Assembly (NCBI GenBank): GCA_016713025.1
Contig: JADJPZ010000004.1
Span: 4,069,001-4,133,000, forward strand
Length of the DNA: 64,000 nt
DNA from: Saprospiraceae bacterium
Lineage (GTDB): Bacteria; Bacteroidota; Bacteroidia; Chitinophagales; Saprospiraceae
Reading direction: 5' to 3'
Below the pieces are notes generated by a model. It had not been told where the DNA came from. It saw only the letters and a list, made by a program, of their open reading frames with translations, and ran no database searches. Below are positions 53,965 through 61,814 of the stretch, piece by piece (position 1 is the first letter of the stretch; each line of letters starts with the position of its first letter). The translations under genes were made by a program, and so were the position numbers.

Positions 53965-54624
53965 ATGTCCGATAAACCTGAAAAAAAAAGAGTCAGAACT
54001 AATATATTAAAAAACTCCGAAGCTTCTGCAATTGCTTTTTTGTGTAAAATAATGCCTTCCTGGGTGACATCTGATATTTTAACCTTTATTGGTTTTACCG
54101 GTAGTTTAATGGTTGCCGCAGGTCTTTATCTTGGTACAGAAAATCGATTTTGGTTAGTATTTAGTATTTTCGGATACGCTGTTGGGTGGTTTGGTGATTC
54201 TCTGGATGGCAGGCTTGCTTATTACAGAAATATACCGAGGAAATGGTACGGTTGGGCATTAGACATTTCTGTGGACTGGATTACTGTTTTTATCATGGGT
54301 GCAGGGTATTATTATTATTTTACGGACTACAAAGTTTTTGCTTTTGTTTTCGTTTTTGCTTATGGGTGGGCGATGATCAATACCTTGTTGAAGTATAAAA
54401 TTACAAACAGTTATAGTATAGATACTTTTTTGATGGGTCCTACAGAAGTCAGAATTATTATTTGCTTTTTCTTAATTGCTGAAATATTTTTGCCTGGAAG
54501 TTTATTGGTTTTTGGTATCGGAGGCAGTCTCCTCTTAGTTATTTTCAATATCAGTGATTTAGTCCAAATACTCAAATTTGGGGATATCAGAGATCTTGAA
54601 GAAAAAAGCCAAAAGTCGAAATGA
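53965..54624 (+). CDS. CDP-alcohol phosphatidyltransferase family protein with a deviating signature
   Basis: A 219-residue integral membrane enzyme with about six hydrophobic segments. The signature region reads GDSLDGRLAYYRNIPRKWYG then WALDISVD. It keeps D-x2-DG and G-x3-D-x3-D but has Tyr-Tyr where the canonical motif has AR, and one extra spacer residue. This lowers confidence that it uses the standard mechanism, although the metal-binding aspartates are all present. The neighbouring inositol-phosphate synthase, a second CDP-alcohol transferase and PgpA suggest a role in inositol phospholipid synthesis. It precedes the second transferase by 60 bases. Confidence 0.82.
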   Translation: MSDKPEKKRVRTNILKNSEASAIAFLCKIMPSWVTSDILTFIGFTGSLMVAAGLYLGTENRFWLVFSIFGYAVGWFGDSLDGRLAYYRNIPRKWYGWALDISVDWITVFIMGAGYYYYFTDYKVFAFVFVFAYGWAMINTLLKYKITNSYSIDTFLMGPTEVRIIICFFLIAEIFLPGSLLVFGIGGSLLLVIFNISDLVQILKFGDIRDLEEKSQKSK

Positions 54625-54684
54625 ACTAATATATCTAAATTTCATTTCTTAGTCCTTATATTTGTGCTTCCTAATTAAGTTTCG

Positions 54685-55356
54685 ATGACATCAGATTGGA
54701 AAACAACAGGTCAGAGTCTGGTTTATAAGGCAATAGATCCGTTCATAAAGTTGCTGATAGCAATTGGAATTACACCCAATATGGTCACATTCACAGGTAT
54801 GATCATCAATATGGTTGCAGCAGCAGTTTTGATACATGGTGCAGAAAAAGCTGACAGGAATGATCATCGGGTGGTAGGATTGGCAGGAGCAGTGATATTA
54901 TTTGCAGGATTGTTTGATATGATTGATGGCAGGCTGGCTCGTGTTGGTAAGACTGAATCTGTATACGGAGCGCTTTACGATTCAGTTTTGGACAGATATA
55001 GTGAGATGTTTATGTTTTTAGGTATATGTTATTATCTGGTGGCGCATCATTATTTTTTGAGTTCACTTTTTGCTTTTATAGCTATGATTGGCTCAATAAT
55101 GGTGAGTTACACCCGTGCAAGGGCAGAAGGCCTTGGCGTAAAAATGGCAGATGTCGGTTTTATGCAACGACCGGAGAGAATACTCCTCATAGGCATCAGT
55201 GCCATAGTTTGCGGTATCATGTCCGGAGTCATGGGATCAGAATTTAAAGTCTCAGTGAATTGGCTGCCGTTTCCATTGATAGAAACAATAAGCTTTTTTA
55301 CTTTTCCAATATTTTTATTAGCTGTTTTTCAAATATCACGGCATTCTCCCGCCTAA
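54685..55356 (+). CDS. CDP-alcohol phosphatidyltransferase, likely phosphatidylinositol-phosphate synthase
   Basis: A 223-residue membrane enzyme with a canonical signature, FDMIDGRLARVGKTES...GALYDSVLDRYSEM, that is D-x2-DG-x2-AR-x8-G-x3-D-x3-D. The upstream text ITPNMVTFTGMIINMVAAAVL is typical of the first helices. It joins a CDP-diacylglycerol lipid headgroup to an alcohol phosphate. With myo-inositol-phosphate synthase and a PgpA-type phosphatase in the same cluster, inositol 1-phosphate is the likely acceptor, as in characterised Bacteroides inositol-lipid clusters. A TATATTTG -7-like box is at 54657-54664. Confidence 0.87.
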   Translation: MTSDWKTTGQSLVYKAIDPFIKLLIAIGITPNMVTFTGMIINMVAAAVLIHGAEKADRNDHRVVGLAGAVILFAGLFDMIDGRLARVGKTESVYGALYDSVLDRYSEMFMFLGICYYLVAHHYFLSSLFAFIAMIGSIMVSYTRARAEGLGVKMADVGFMQRPERILLIGISAIVCGIMSGVMGSEFKVSVNWLPFPLIETISFFTFPIFLLAVFQISRHSPA

Positions 55357-55393
55357 ACCATGCAAAAAAGGTATTAACAAACTAGTGTAGTTG

Positions 55394-56338
55394 ATGAGGC
55401 GTTTGATAAAATTTAAAGAAGATCTCTTCCCTTTAGAAAAACAACACCTATTTGTGATGGGCGGATTTAGTCTGATGTATTTAAGTTGGACAGGTTTAGT
55501 AGTAGGATTCAGGAATGATCACAGAGATTTTATCATATTTTTAATATTTATGTTTTTGACTCACAGGGTCACACGTACTATAGTTTACTCATTTATTTTT
55601 TTTGTATTTTTCTGGATCATTTATGATTCTATGAGGGTTTTTCCAAACTATACTATTAATGAAGTCAATATTGCAGAACCCTATGAAATTGAAAAAATGC
55701 TTTTTGGAATAAACCATGTCGGTAACACATTAACTCCTAATGAGTTTTTAAAACTAAACGCACACCCTTTTTTAGACTTTTTAAGTGGTTTTTTTTATTT
55801 AACCTGGGTACCTGTTCCATTAGCATTAGGTATTTATTTATATTTCAAAGATAAAAAATTATTACTTCAGTTTAGCGCAGCCTACCTGTTTACCAATTTA
55901 TTAGGATTTGTGATTTATTATGTATATCCAGCTGCACCTCCGTGGTATTATGAAACTTATGGAGACCAGAAGCTTTTTGACATACCGGGAAGTGCTGCTC
56001 AATTGGTAAGGTTTGACCAAATTGTAGGTTTTCCTGTCTTTGAAAATATTTATACAAAAAATGCTAATGTTTTTGCAGCAATACCATCATTACACGCCGC
56101 ATATCCTGTTGTAACCTGGTATTATGCCCGAAAAAAACAACTGTTTATAGCCTCATGGCTGATTTTAATTGACGTTGCAGGTATATGGTTTGCAGCTGTG
56201 TATTCCAATCATCATTATGTCATCGATGTCTTGCTTGGGTTAGCCTGTGCGATCGCTGGAATATTTATTTTTGAAAAATTTCTTAGAAAAGAGACATTTG
56301 AAGATCTAATAAGTAAATATCTGCGTTTCATTAATTGA
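55394..56338 (+). CDS. PAP2-superfamily membrane phosphatase/transferase, AUR1 inositol-phosphorylceramide synthase-like
   Basis: A 314-residue multi-pass protein. PAP2 catalytic motifs are AAIPSLHAAYPVVTWYY (C2, catalytic His in SLH) and VYSNHHYVIDVLLGLACA (C3, His and Asp). The middle region YVYPAAPPWYYETYG is typical of the AUR1/Ipt1-like branch, which transfers phosphoinositol to ceramide. Since Bacteroidota make sphingolipids and the next gene supplies inositol phosphate, inositol-phosphorylceramide (or phosphatase) activity is a sound inference. I use the ATG at 55394; a TTG lies one codon upstream. Confidence 0.85.
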   Translation: MRRLIKFKEDLFPLEKQHLFVMGGFSLMYLSWTGLVVGFRNDHRDFIIFLIFMFLTHRVTRTIVYSFIFFVFFWIIYDSMRVFPNYTINEVNIAEPYEIEKMLFGINHVGNTLTPNEFLKLNAHPFLDFLSGFFYLTWVPVPLALGIYLYFKDKKLLLQFSAAYLFTNLLGFVIYYVYPAAPPWYYETYGDQKLFDIPGSAAQLVRFDQIVGFPVFENIYTKNANVFAAIPSLHAAYPVVTWYYARKKQLFIASWLILIDVAGIWFAAVYSNHHYVIDVLLGLACAIAGIFIFEKFLRKETFEDLISKYLRFIN

Positions 56339-56392
56339 CACAAGTAATATACTTTACATATCTATTTCGTAAAAATTAAATATTAATATACA

Positions 56393-57709
56393 ATGGCAAA
56401 AAAGATTAAAATTGAAAAACCCAAAGGCAAGTTAGGGATTCTGATGCCGGGCTTAGGGGCTGTGGCGACAACCGCCATCGCAGGGGTGATCGCTGTAAAC
56501 AAAGGGTTGGGACTACCTATTGGCTCATTATCCCAAATGGGAAGAATGAGGGTAGGTAAAAGAACTGAAAACAAACAGCCATTTATAAAGGATGTAATTG
56601 AATTACAATCGCTAAAAAATGTTGTATTTGGTGGTTGGGATATTTTTGAAGACAATGTATATGAATCAGCCAAACATGCCGGAGTTTTGGAAGAGTCGTT
56701 ATTGAAAAAAATCAAACCCCAGCTTGAGAAAATAAAGCCCATGAAGGCGGTTTTTGATCATGAGTACGTCAAAAGACTTGATGGCAAGTACTTTAAAAAA
56801 GGTAAAACCAAAATGGAACTTGCTGAGGCCCTTATGAAAGATATTGAAAAATTCAAAAAAGAAAACGATTGTGACCGCTTGGTGATTGTGTGGTGTGGTT
56901 CTACTGAGATTTTTATCAAAGAATCTGAAGTGCATCAAAGTGTCGAGTCACTTGAAAAAGGACTGAAAGAAAACCACAAAGATATCCCTCCAAGCATGAT
57001 TTATGCTTATGCCGCTGTCAAAATGGGTATCCCTTATGCAAATGGAGCACCAAATTTATCCTGTGATATACCTGCCATGGTAGAACTTGCCAAACAAACA
57101 GGTGCACCCATAGCAGGTAAGGACTTTAAAACAGGCCAAACTTTGATGAAAACCGTAATTGCTCCGGGTCTTAAGGCCAGGGCTATAGGTATCGAAGGAT
57201 GGTTCTCTACCAATATTCTTGGTAACAGGGATGGTGAAGTACTCGATGATCCGGACAATTTTAAGACTAAAGAAGTTTCAAAATTAGGCGTTCTGGAAGA
57301 AATTCTTGAACCAGAACTGTATCCTGAACTATATGGAGATCTTTATCATAAAGTCAGAATCAATTATTACCCACCACGCGGGGACAATAAAGAAGGTTGG
57401 GATAATATCGACATCAGAGGCTGGCTCAACTATCCAATGCAGCTGAAGGTTGATTTCTTGTGCAGGGATTCTATCTTGGCTGCGCCATTAGTGCTGGATC
57501 TGGCTATATTCCTTGATCTTGCCAAAAGAGCTGGTTTGTCAGGTATTCAAGAGTGGTTGTCTTTTTATCTTAAATCTCCTCAATCACCCAAAGGTGTACA
57601 TCCTATTCACGATATCTTTAAGCAACTCAACAAAATGGAAAATACCATCAGATATCTTGCAGGCGAAGAGCTTATTACCAATCTGGGATTGGATTATGAA
57701 GCATACTAG
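56393..57709 (+). CDS. ino1: myo-Inositol-1-phosphate synthase
   Basis: A 438-residue NAD-dependent cyclase converting glucose 6-phosphate to 1D-myo-inositol 3-phosphate. The Rossmann start GILMPGLGAVATTAIAGVIA, the CDRLVIVWCGSTEIFI strand, SMIYAYAAVKMGIPYANGAP, AGKDFKTGQTLMKTVIAPGL (catalytic Lys region) and NILGNRDGEVLDDP are all characteristic. Length is normal. It provides the headgroup precursor for the lipid genes on both sides. A strong stem-loop follows its stop, ahead of pgpA. Confidence 0.93.
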   Translation: MAKKIKIEKPKGKLGILMPGLGAVATTAIAGVIAVNKGLGLPIGSLSQMGRMRVGKRTENKQPFIKDVIELQSLKNVVFGGWDIFEDNVYESAKHAGVLEESLLKKIKPQLEKIKPMKAVFDHEYVKRLDGKYFKKGKTKMELAEALMKDIEKFKKENDCDRLVIVWCGSTEIFIKESEVHQSVESLEKGLKENHKDIPPSMIYAYAAVKMGIPYANGAPNLSCDIPAMVELAKQTGAPIAGKDFKTGQTLMKTVIAPGLKARAIGIEGWFSTNILGNRDGEVLDDPDNFKTKEVSKLGVLEEILEPELYPELYGDLYHKVRINYYPPRGDNKEGWDNIDIRGWLNYPMQLKVDFLCRDSILAAPLVLDLAIFLDLAKRAGLSGIQEWLSFYLKSPQSPKGVHPIHDIFKQLNKMENTIRYLAGEELITNLGLDYEAY

Positions 57710-57716
57710 TAAAATT

Positions 57717-57767
57717 GGGATCTTTAGCGTGGGTTTAAACACAGATTGAACACACTCTAAAGATCCC
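57717..57767 (+). promoter_or_regulatory. Intercistronic stem-loop between ino1 and pgpA
   Basis: GGGATCTTTAG (57717-57727) pairs perfectly with CTAAAGATCCC (57757-57767) around a 29-base loop that itself has GTG/CAC pairing potential. It lies 7 bases after the ino1 stop and 14 bases before the pgpA start. There is no U-tract, so it could act as a partial terminator, an RNA-stability element or a translation modulator within the operon. Confidence 0.55.
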
Positions 57768-57781
57768 TTCTTAAAAATGTT

Positions 57782-58255
57782 ATGGTTCTAAAATTGAGTA
57801 AAATCATTGCTACTTTTTTTGGTCTGGGGTATGCTCCAATTGCCCCGGGGACTTTTGGTGCGTTGGGAGGTTTTATCATTAGCTTTATTTTACTTAAAAT
57901 CGGACTGGACTTCAATACTTTCCACCTTTTACATATTTTTCTGATTGTTGTATCATTTTTTGCCGGTATTTTTGCTTGTAAAAGGTTAAGCAGCCATTGG
58001 GGTCACGATCCTTCAAAAGTGGTGATTGACGAAACTTTGGGATTCTGGGTAAGCATCCTTTTTCTTCCTCAAAATATTTTGAGCCTGGCAGCTGGATTTG
58101 TCTTATTCAGATTTTTTGATATTCTAAAACCTTGGGGAATCAGGAAGATTGATAACTTAAATAGCACTTACTCCATAATGCTGGATGATGTTGTGGCGGG
58201 AATATACACTAACATCATACTACAATTTGTATTTTGGATGTTTGTTGATATATAA
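57782..58255 (+). CDS. Phosphatidylglycerophosphatase A family protein (probable PI-phosphate phosphatase)
   Basis: A 157-residue membrane enzyme of the PgpA family. The N-terminus FFGLGYAPIAPGTFGALGGF, the metal-binding SHWGHDPSKVVIDETLGFWVSIL and the C-terminal FRFFDILKPWGIRKIDN/IMLDDVVAGIYTNIIL are family signatures with the catalytic Asp/Glu residues in place. In this cluster it more probably dephosphorylates phosphatidylinositol phosphate, as reported for the PgpA homologue in Bacteroides inositol-lipid loci, than phosphatidylglycerol phosphate. That assignment is inference from context. Confidence 0.88.
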   Translation: MVLKLSKIIATFFGLGYAPIAPGTFGALGGFIISFILLKIGLDFNTFHLLHIFLIVVSFFAGIFACKRLSSHWGHDPSKVVIDETLGFWVSILFLPQNILSLAAGFVLFRFFDILKPWGIRKIDNLNSTYSIMLDDVVAGIYTNIILQFVFWMFVDI

Positions 58256-58272
58256 AAAATCCTATTATTTGT

Positions 58273-58683
58273 ATGAAAGATGCAAATGTACCTTCAGAAA
58301 AACCCACATTCCGAAAAGCCTTTATCCGGTCACAATTAGTAAGCTTAGGATCAACAGCTATTGACTTTTCATCGTCATTGATTTTACATCACTTATTGGA
58401 TGTATATTATGTTACTGCTACCACTATTGGGTCAGTATTTGGGGCTGTAACCAGTTTTATTCTAAGCAGAAACTGGGTATTTTTAAATCGACATGGCCAT
58501 ATCAGAAAACAAATAGTACGATTTTTAATTATCAATACCTTCAGTATTTTTGCCAATACCACAGGAGTCTTCTTTTTTAAGGAAAATTTTGATTTTTCAT
58601 TTTTAGTAAGCAGAATTTTAGTAGCTGTCCTGATTGGTATTTTTTTTAATTTTTTAATGAACCGTTATTTTGTATTCCGATAA
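58273..58683 (+). CDS. GtrA family membrane protein
   Basis: A 136-residue protein with four transmembrane helices and the GtrA/DPMS hallmarks: LVSLGSTAIDFSSSLIL in helix 1, GAVTSFILSRNWVF between helices 2 and 3, and a C-terminal FNFLMNRYFVFR. GtrA proteins help move lipid-linked sugars across membranes or anchor glycosyltransferases. Next to the inositol-lipid genes it may support glycosylation or flipping of inositol lipids. Its stop codon TAA lies within the left target duplication of the repeat element that follows. Confidence 0.87.
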   Translation: MKDANVPSEKPTFRKAFIRSQLVSLGSTAIDFSSSLILHHLLDVYYVTATTIGSVFGAVTSFILSRNWVFLNRHGHIRKQIVRFLIINTFSIFANTTGVFFFKENFDFSFLVSRILVAVLIGIFFNFLMNRYFVFR

Positions 58684-58688
58684 TGATA

Positions 58689-59013
58689 GGATGTATAACA
58701 AATTGCACTTGTTTTTCAGTGTTCTTTTTAATAATTGGTAAAAACGTGGTTGAATTGGGCGTGGGTCGTCACTTCAGAGCCTGCCAAGCTATGCTTGGGA
58801 ATGAGGGTAGCGGGCAGTTTAAACAATTTTAGTGCAAAAATGAGATACACCCCACTTTTTCAGTGTTCTTTTTAATAATTGGTAAAAACGTGGTTGAATT
58901 GGGCGGGTGGTCTCAAGCGTAGCTTGACAAGCTCTTCAGTGCCTGCCAAGCTATGCTTGGGAATGAGGGTAGCGAGGAAGAAATATGAATGTGTGCAATG
59001 TGTTATGCACTCA
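58689..59013. repeat. Composite MITE-like element, copy 4 (325 bp, tandem arrangement)
   Basis: The left end GGATGTATAACAAATTGCAC and the right end (reverse complement GTGCATAACACATTGCAC) form the outer inverted repeats. The flanks TAATGATA (58681-58688) and TGATGATA (59014-59021) look like an 8-bp duplication. Inside, GTTCTTTTTAATAATTGG followed by TAAAAACGTGG occurs twice (about 58720 and 58868). The first unit ends in the type 2 terminus (TTTTAGTGCAAAAATGAG then ATACACCCC at about 58832-58858). CCAAGC-TAT-GCTTGG hairpins recur. It looks like one element inserted into, or recombined with, another. It fills the gap between gtrA and the PBP1A gene. Confidence 0.75.
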
Positions 59014-59022
59014 TGATGATAT

Positions 59023-59058
59023 ATTTGCTACTGATTTGTGAAAAAAAAGTTACTTTTG
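59023..59058 (+). promoter_or_regulatory. Probable promoter of the PBP1A gene
   Basis: TACTTTTG at 59051-59058 matches the TAnnTTTG -7 box. TTTG at 59023-59026, 24 bases upstream, could be the -33 element; a second TTTG near 59035 is too close. The -33 candidate begins immediately beyond the right duplication of the composite repeat, so the insertion abuts this promoter. Confidence 0.55.
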
Positions 59059-59079
59059 CATCCCAATCAATGTTTGTGA

Positions 59080-61797
59080 ATGAACAACTTCATAAAAATA
59101 AAAAATAAAATTACATCTGCATTAAGCAATGTCGCTAAGCCAGTGACACAACCTATTGCAAATGCTATAGCACCCTATAAGGCTAAATGGGACAAGTGGG
59201 TTTATCCGGTTACACACGCCTGGGATGTATATAAGCAACGCAATCCCCGGGAATCAAAAGTAGTATCCTGGATATTTACCTTGATCAAATGGCTATTTAT
59301 TTTTGTTTTCACGATAGTGCTGTTAACTTTGTTTGGAGTTTTCGGTAGTCTACCCACATCCGAAGATCTCAGAAATATAGAAACTTCCAATGCATCTGAA
59401 ATATACTCATCAGACAATGTGTTAATCGGAAAGTTTTTTACTGAAAACAGAACAACAATAAAACTTGACAGCATTTCACCTTATTTAATTACAGCTCTGT
59501 TAGCTATAGAGGATAAGCGCTTTTTCGAACACAGTGGAATAGACCTCAGGTCATGGATGAGAGCATTTAAAGGAGTGGCAACCAATACGCAGAGTTTAGG
59601 GGGTGGATCAACATTGAGCCAACAGCTTGCTAAAAACTTGTATCCAAGAAAAAAATACAATATCCCCGGATTAAGTCTTTTTATCAATAAAGTACGGGAA
59701 AACATTATTTCTATCCGGCTTGAAAGAATATACAACAAAGAGGAACTTCTTACTATGTACCTCAATACAGTACCTTTTGGTGGTACCAGATTTGGCATAC
59801 AGGAGGCTTCCAGATATTTTTATAAAAAACGTCCAAAAGCACTAAGTCCTGATAAGGCTGCGACTTTAATAGGGATGCTCAAAGCAACTACTGCATTGGA
59901 TCCGACCAGAAATCCGAAGAATTCTGAAAAAAGAAGAAATCTTGTATTGAGCCAAATGCTCAAAAATAAAGATTTCAGGTTTGAGTCAGATGAAATGTCC
60001 ACCATATCCCACATGATCAATACCGGCTCAATCAATGAAAAACAATACAACGAATTGATCAAAAAGCCAATTAATGCTGCCCAAAATGAAGATATTGGAA
60101 GTGATGACGGGCTTGGGACTTATTTCAGAGAGTACCTTCGTACAAAAGAACTTCCTAAAATATTGAAAAACGTCACCAAAGAAGATGGTTCTTCCTACAA
60201 TATCTATACTGATGGCCTCAAAATACATACCACACTCGACAGCAAAATGCAAAGGCATGGTGAAGCGTCAGTCTACAAGCATATGTCTTACATTCAAAAA
60301 GAGTTCTATAAGCATTGGAAAGGGTATAAAGATGAAAAACCCTGGGGTGATGATAAATGGATAGAAGAACAAGTCAAAAGAAGTGAAAGGTACAAATTGC
60401 TGAAAGAATCGGGTAACTCTGACAAGGCCATAGATTCAATATTTAAGATTCCTGTCCCTATGAAGGTTTTTGCATGGACAGATAAGCCTGTAGAAAGGGA
60501 TACAATGATGTCACCTTTGGATAGTGTACGTTACTATTTTACCATGTTGAACACAGGATTTATGGCAATGGACCACTCCAATGGCTATGTAAAAGCATGG
60601 GTAGGTGGTACTGATTTTAAGTATTATAAGTATGATCATAATATCAGCAAAAGACAGGTGGGATCTACATTTAAACCTATAGTGTACACTGCCGCGATAG
60701 CTGATGGTATGAGTCCGTGTAAATACTTCCACAACAGGGAAATCACCATTGAAGACTGGTCTCCGAAAAATTCTGACAACAGATACGGAGGATATTACTC
60801 ACTCACCGGAGGATTAGCTTATTCAGAAAATGTGATTGCAGCACAAGTTATCGAAAAAGTGGGTATTCAAAAAACTATAGACATGGCGGCCAGATTAGGC
60901 ATCACAGCTACGTTGCCACGTGAATTTGGAATCAGCCTCGGCGCTTGTGAAATATCACTTTATGACATGATGACAGCATACAGTACTATTGCTAATAACG
61001 GGTACTTTACCGAACCTATCGCTGTACTAAAGATAGAAGACAGATATGGTAAGGTGATATATGATTATGAAAAACTATCTGCAGCAAGGAAAAAAAATCA
61101 GGTACTTGACTCCACTACTGCGTATACCATGACCCGGATGATGCAACATGTCATCATTTATGGCACAGCAAACAATCTGAAGAGTCAATATTGCAAGCAT
61201 TGTGATTTTGCCGGTAAAACAGGGACTACTCAGAACCATTCTGATGGTTGGTTTATAGGTTATAACCCAAAAATCATAACAGGAGTATGGGTAGGTGGCC
61301 CAAGTCCCGCAGTGAGATTTCGAAATATGGCATATGGTCGAGGTGCCGCACTGGCTATGCCGATTGTCGGCAATTTCTGGTATAAACTTTCTATAGATCC
61401 GAAATTTGCCAGTCTGACTCAGGAAGAATTTGTTAAAAATGAAAAAGTGATTTCTGAAATGGGCTGCCCCTTAAGACTTGGTTTTAATCCGGATAAATAT
61501 TTTGCTGTCATGGGTGATTCTATCTTAAGAGATTCAATGATAAGGACAGGATTCAGAGGATTGAGAGACATTGTTGAAGAATTATATCCTGAAGAGGTGG
61601 TAGACGAATCAGCCCCTGTAGATGGTGAAAGCGGTGAAGTCTTGAGTGAAAATCCGGAAACAATGATAAAAAAACCAAATGAAACTCCTTCTGGCGATAA
61701 CAAGCCGTCAGATAAGAAAAAACCGGATGACTCAAAGAAAAAGGTAGATGACTCAAAGGAAAAACCTAAAGATCCTCCTAAAAAAGGTAATGGCTAA
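59080..61797 (+). CDS. Bifunctional penicillin-binding protein 1A (transglycosylase/transpeptidase)
   Basis: A 905-residue class A PBP that polymerises and cross-links peptidoglycan. A short cytoplasmic part is followed by one transmembrane helix (about 68-90). The GT51 domain has AIEDKRFFEHSGIDLRSWM (catalytic Glu about 143) and GGGSTLSQQLAKNLYP. The transpeptidase domain has RQVGSTFKPIVYTAA (active Ser of STFK about 529), a YSENVIAAQ SxN-type motif and FAGKTGTTQNHSDGWF (KTGT about 713). The C-terminus from about 850 is a Lys/Pro/Asp-rich low-complexity tail. Motifs are complete. Confidence 0.93.
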   Translation: MNNFIKIKNKITSALSNVAKPVTQPIANAIAPYKAKWDKWVYPVTHAWDVYKQRNPRESKVVSWIFTLIKWLFIFVFTIVLLTLFGVFGSLPTSEDLRNIETSNASEIYSSDNVLIGKFFTENRTTIKLDSISPYLITALLAIEDKRFFEHSGIDLRSWMRAFKGVATNTQSLGGGSTLSQQLAKNLYPRKKYNIPGLSLFINKVRENIISIRLERIYNKEELLTMYLNTVPFGGTRFGIQEASRYFYKKRPKALSPDKAATLIGMLKATTALDPTRNPKNSEKRRNLVLSQMLKNKDFRFESDEMSTISHMINTGSINEKQYNELIKKPINAAQNEDIGSDDGLGTYFREYLRTKELPKILKNVTKEDGSSYNIYTDGLKIHTTLDSKMQRHGEASVYKHMSYIQKEFYKHWKGYKDEKPWGDDKWIEEQVKRSERYKLLKESGNSDKAIDSIFKIPVPMKVFAWTDKPVERDTMMSPLDSVRYYFTMLNTGFMAMDHSNGYVKAWVGGTDFKYYKYDHNISKRQVGSTFKPIVYTAAIADGMSPCKYFHNREITIEDWSPKNSDNRYGGYYSLTGGLAYSENVIAAQVIEKVGIQKTIDMAARLGITATLPREFGISLGACEISLYDMMTAYSTIANNGYFTEPIAVLKIEDRYGKVIYDYEKLSAARKKNQVLDSTTAYTMTRMMQHVIIYGTANNLKSQYCKHCDFAGKTGTTQNHSDGWFIGYNPKIITGVWVGGPSPAVRFRNMAYGRGAALAMPIVGNFWYKLSIDPKFASLTQEEFVKNEKVISEMGCPLRLGFNPDKYFAVMGDSILRDSMIRTGFRGLRDIVEELYPEEVVDESAPVDGESGEVLSENPETMIKKPNETPSGDNKPSDKKKPDDSKKKVDDSKEKPKDPPKKGNG

Positions 61798-61814
61798 ATA
61801 TAGTTATATCACTG

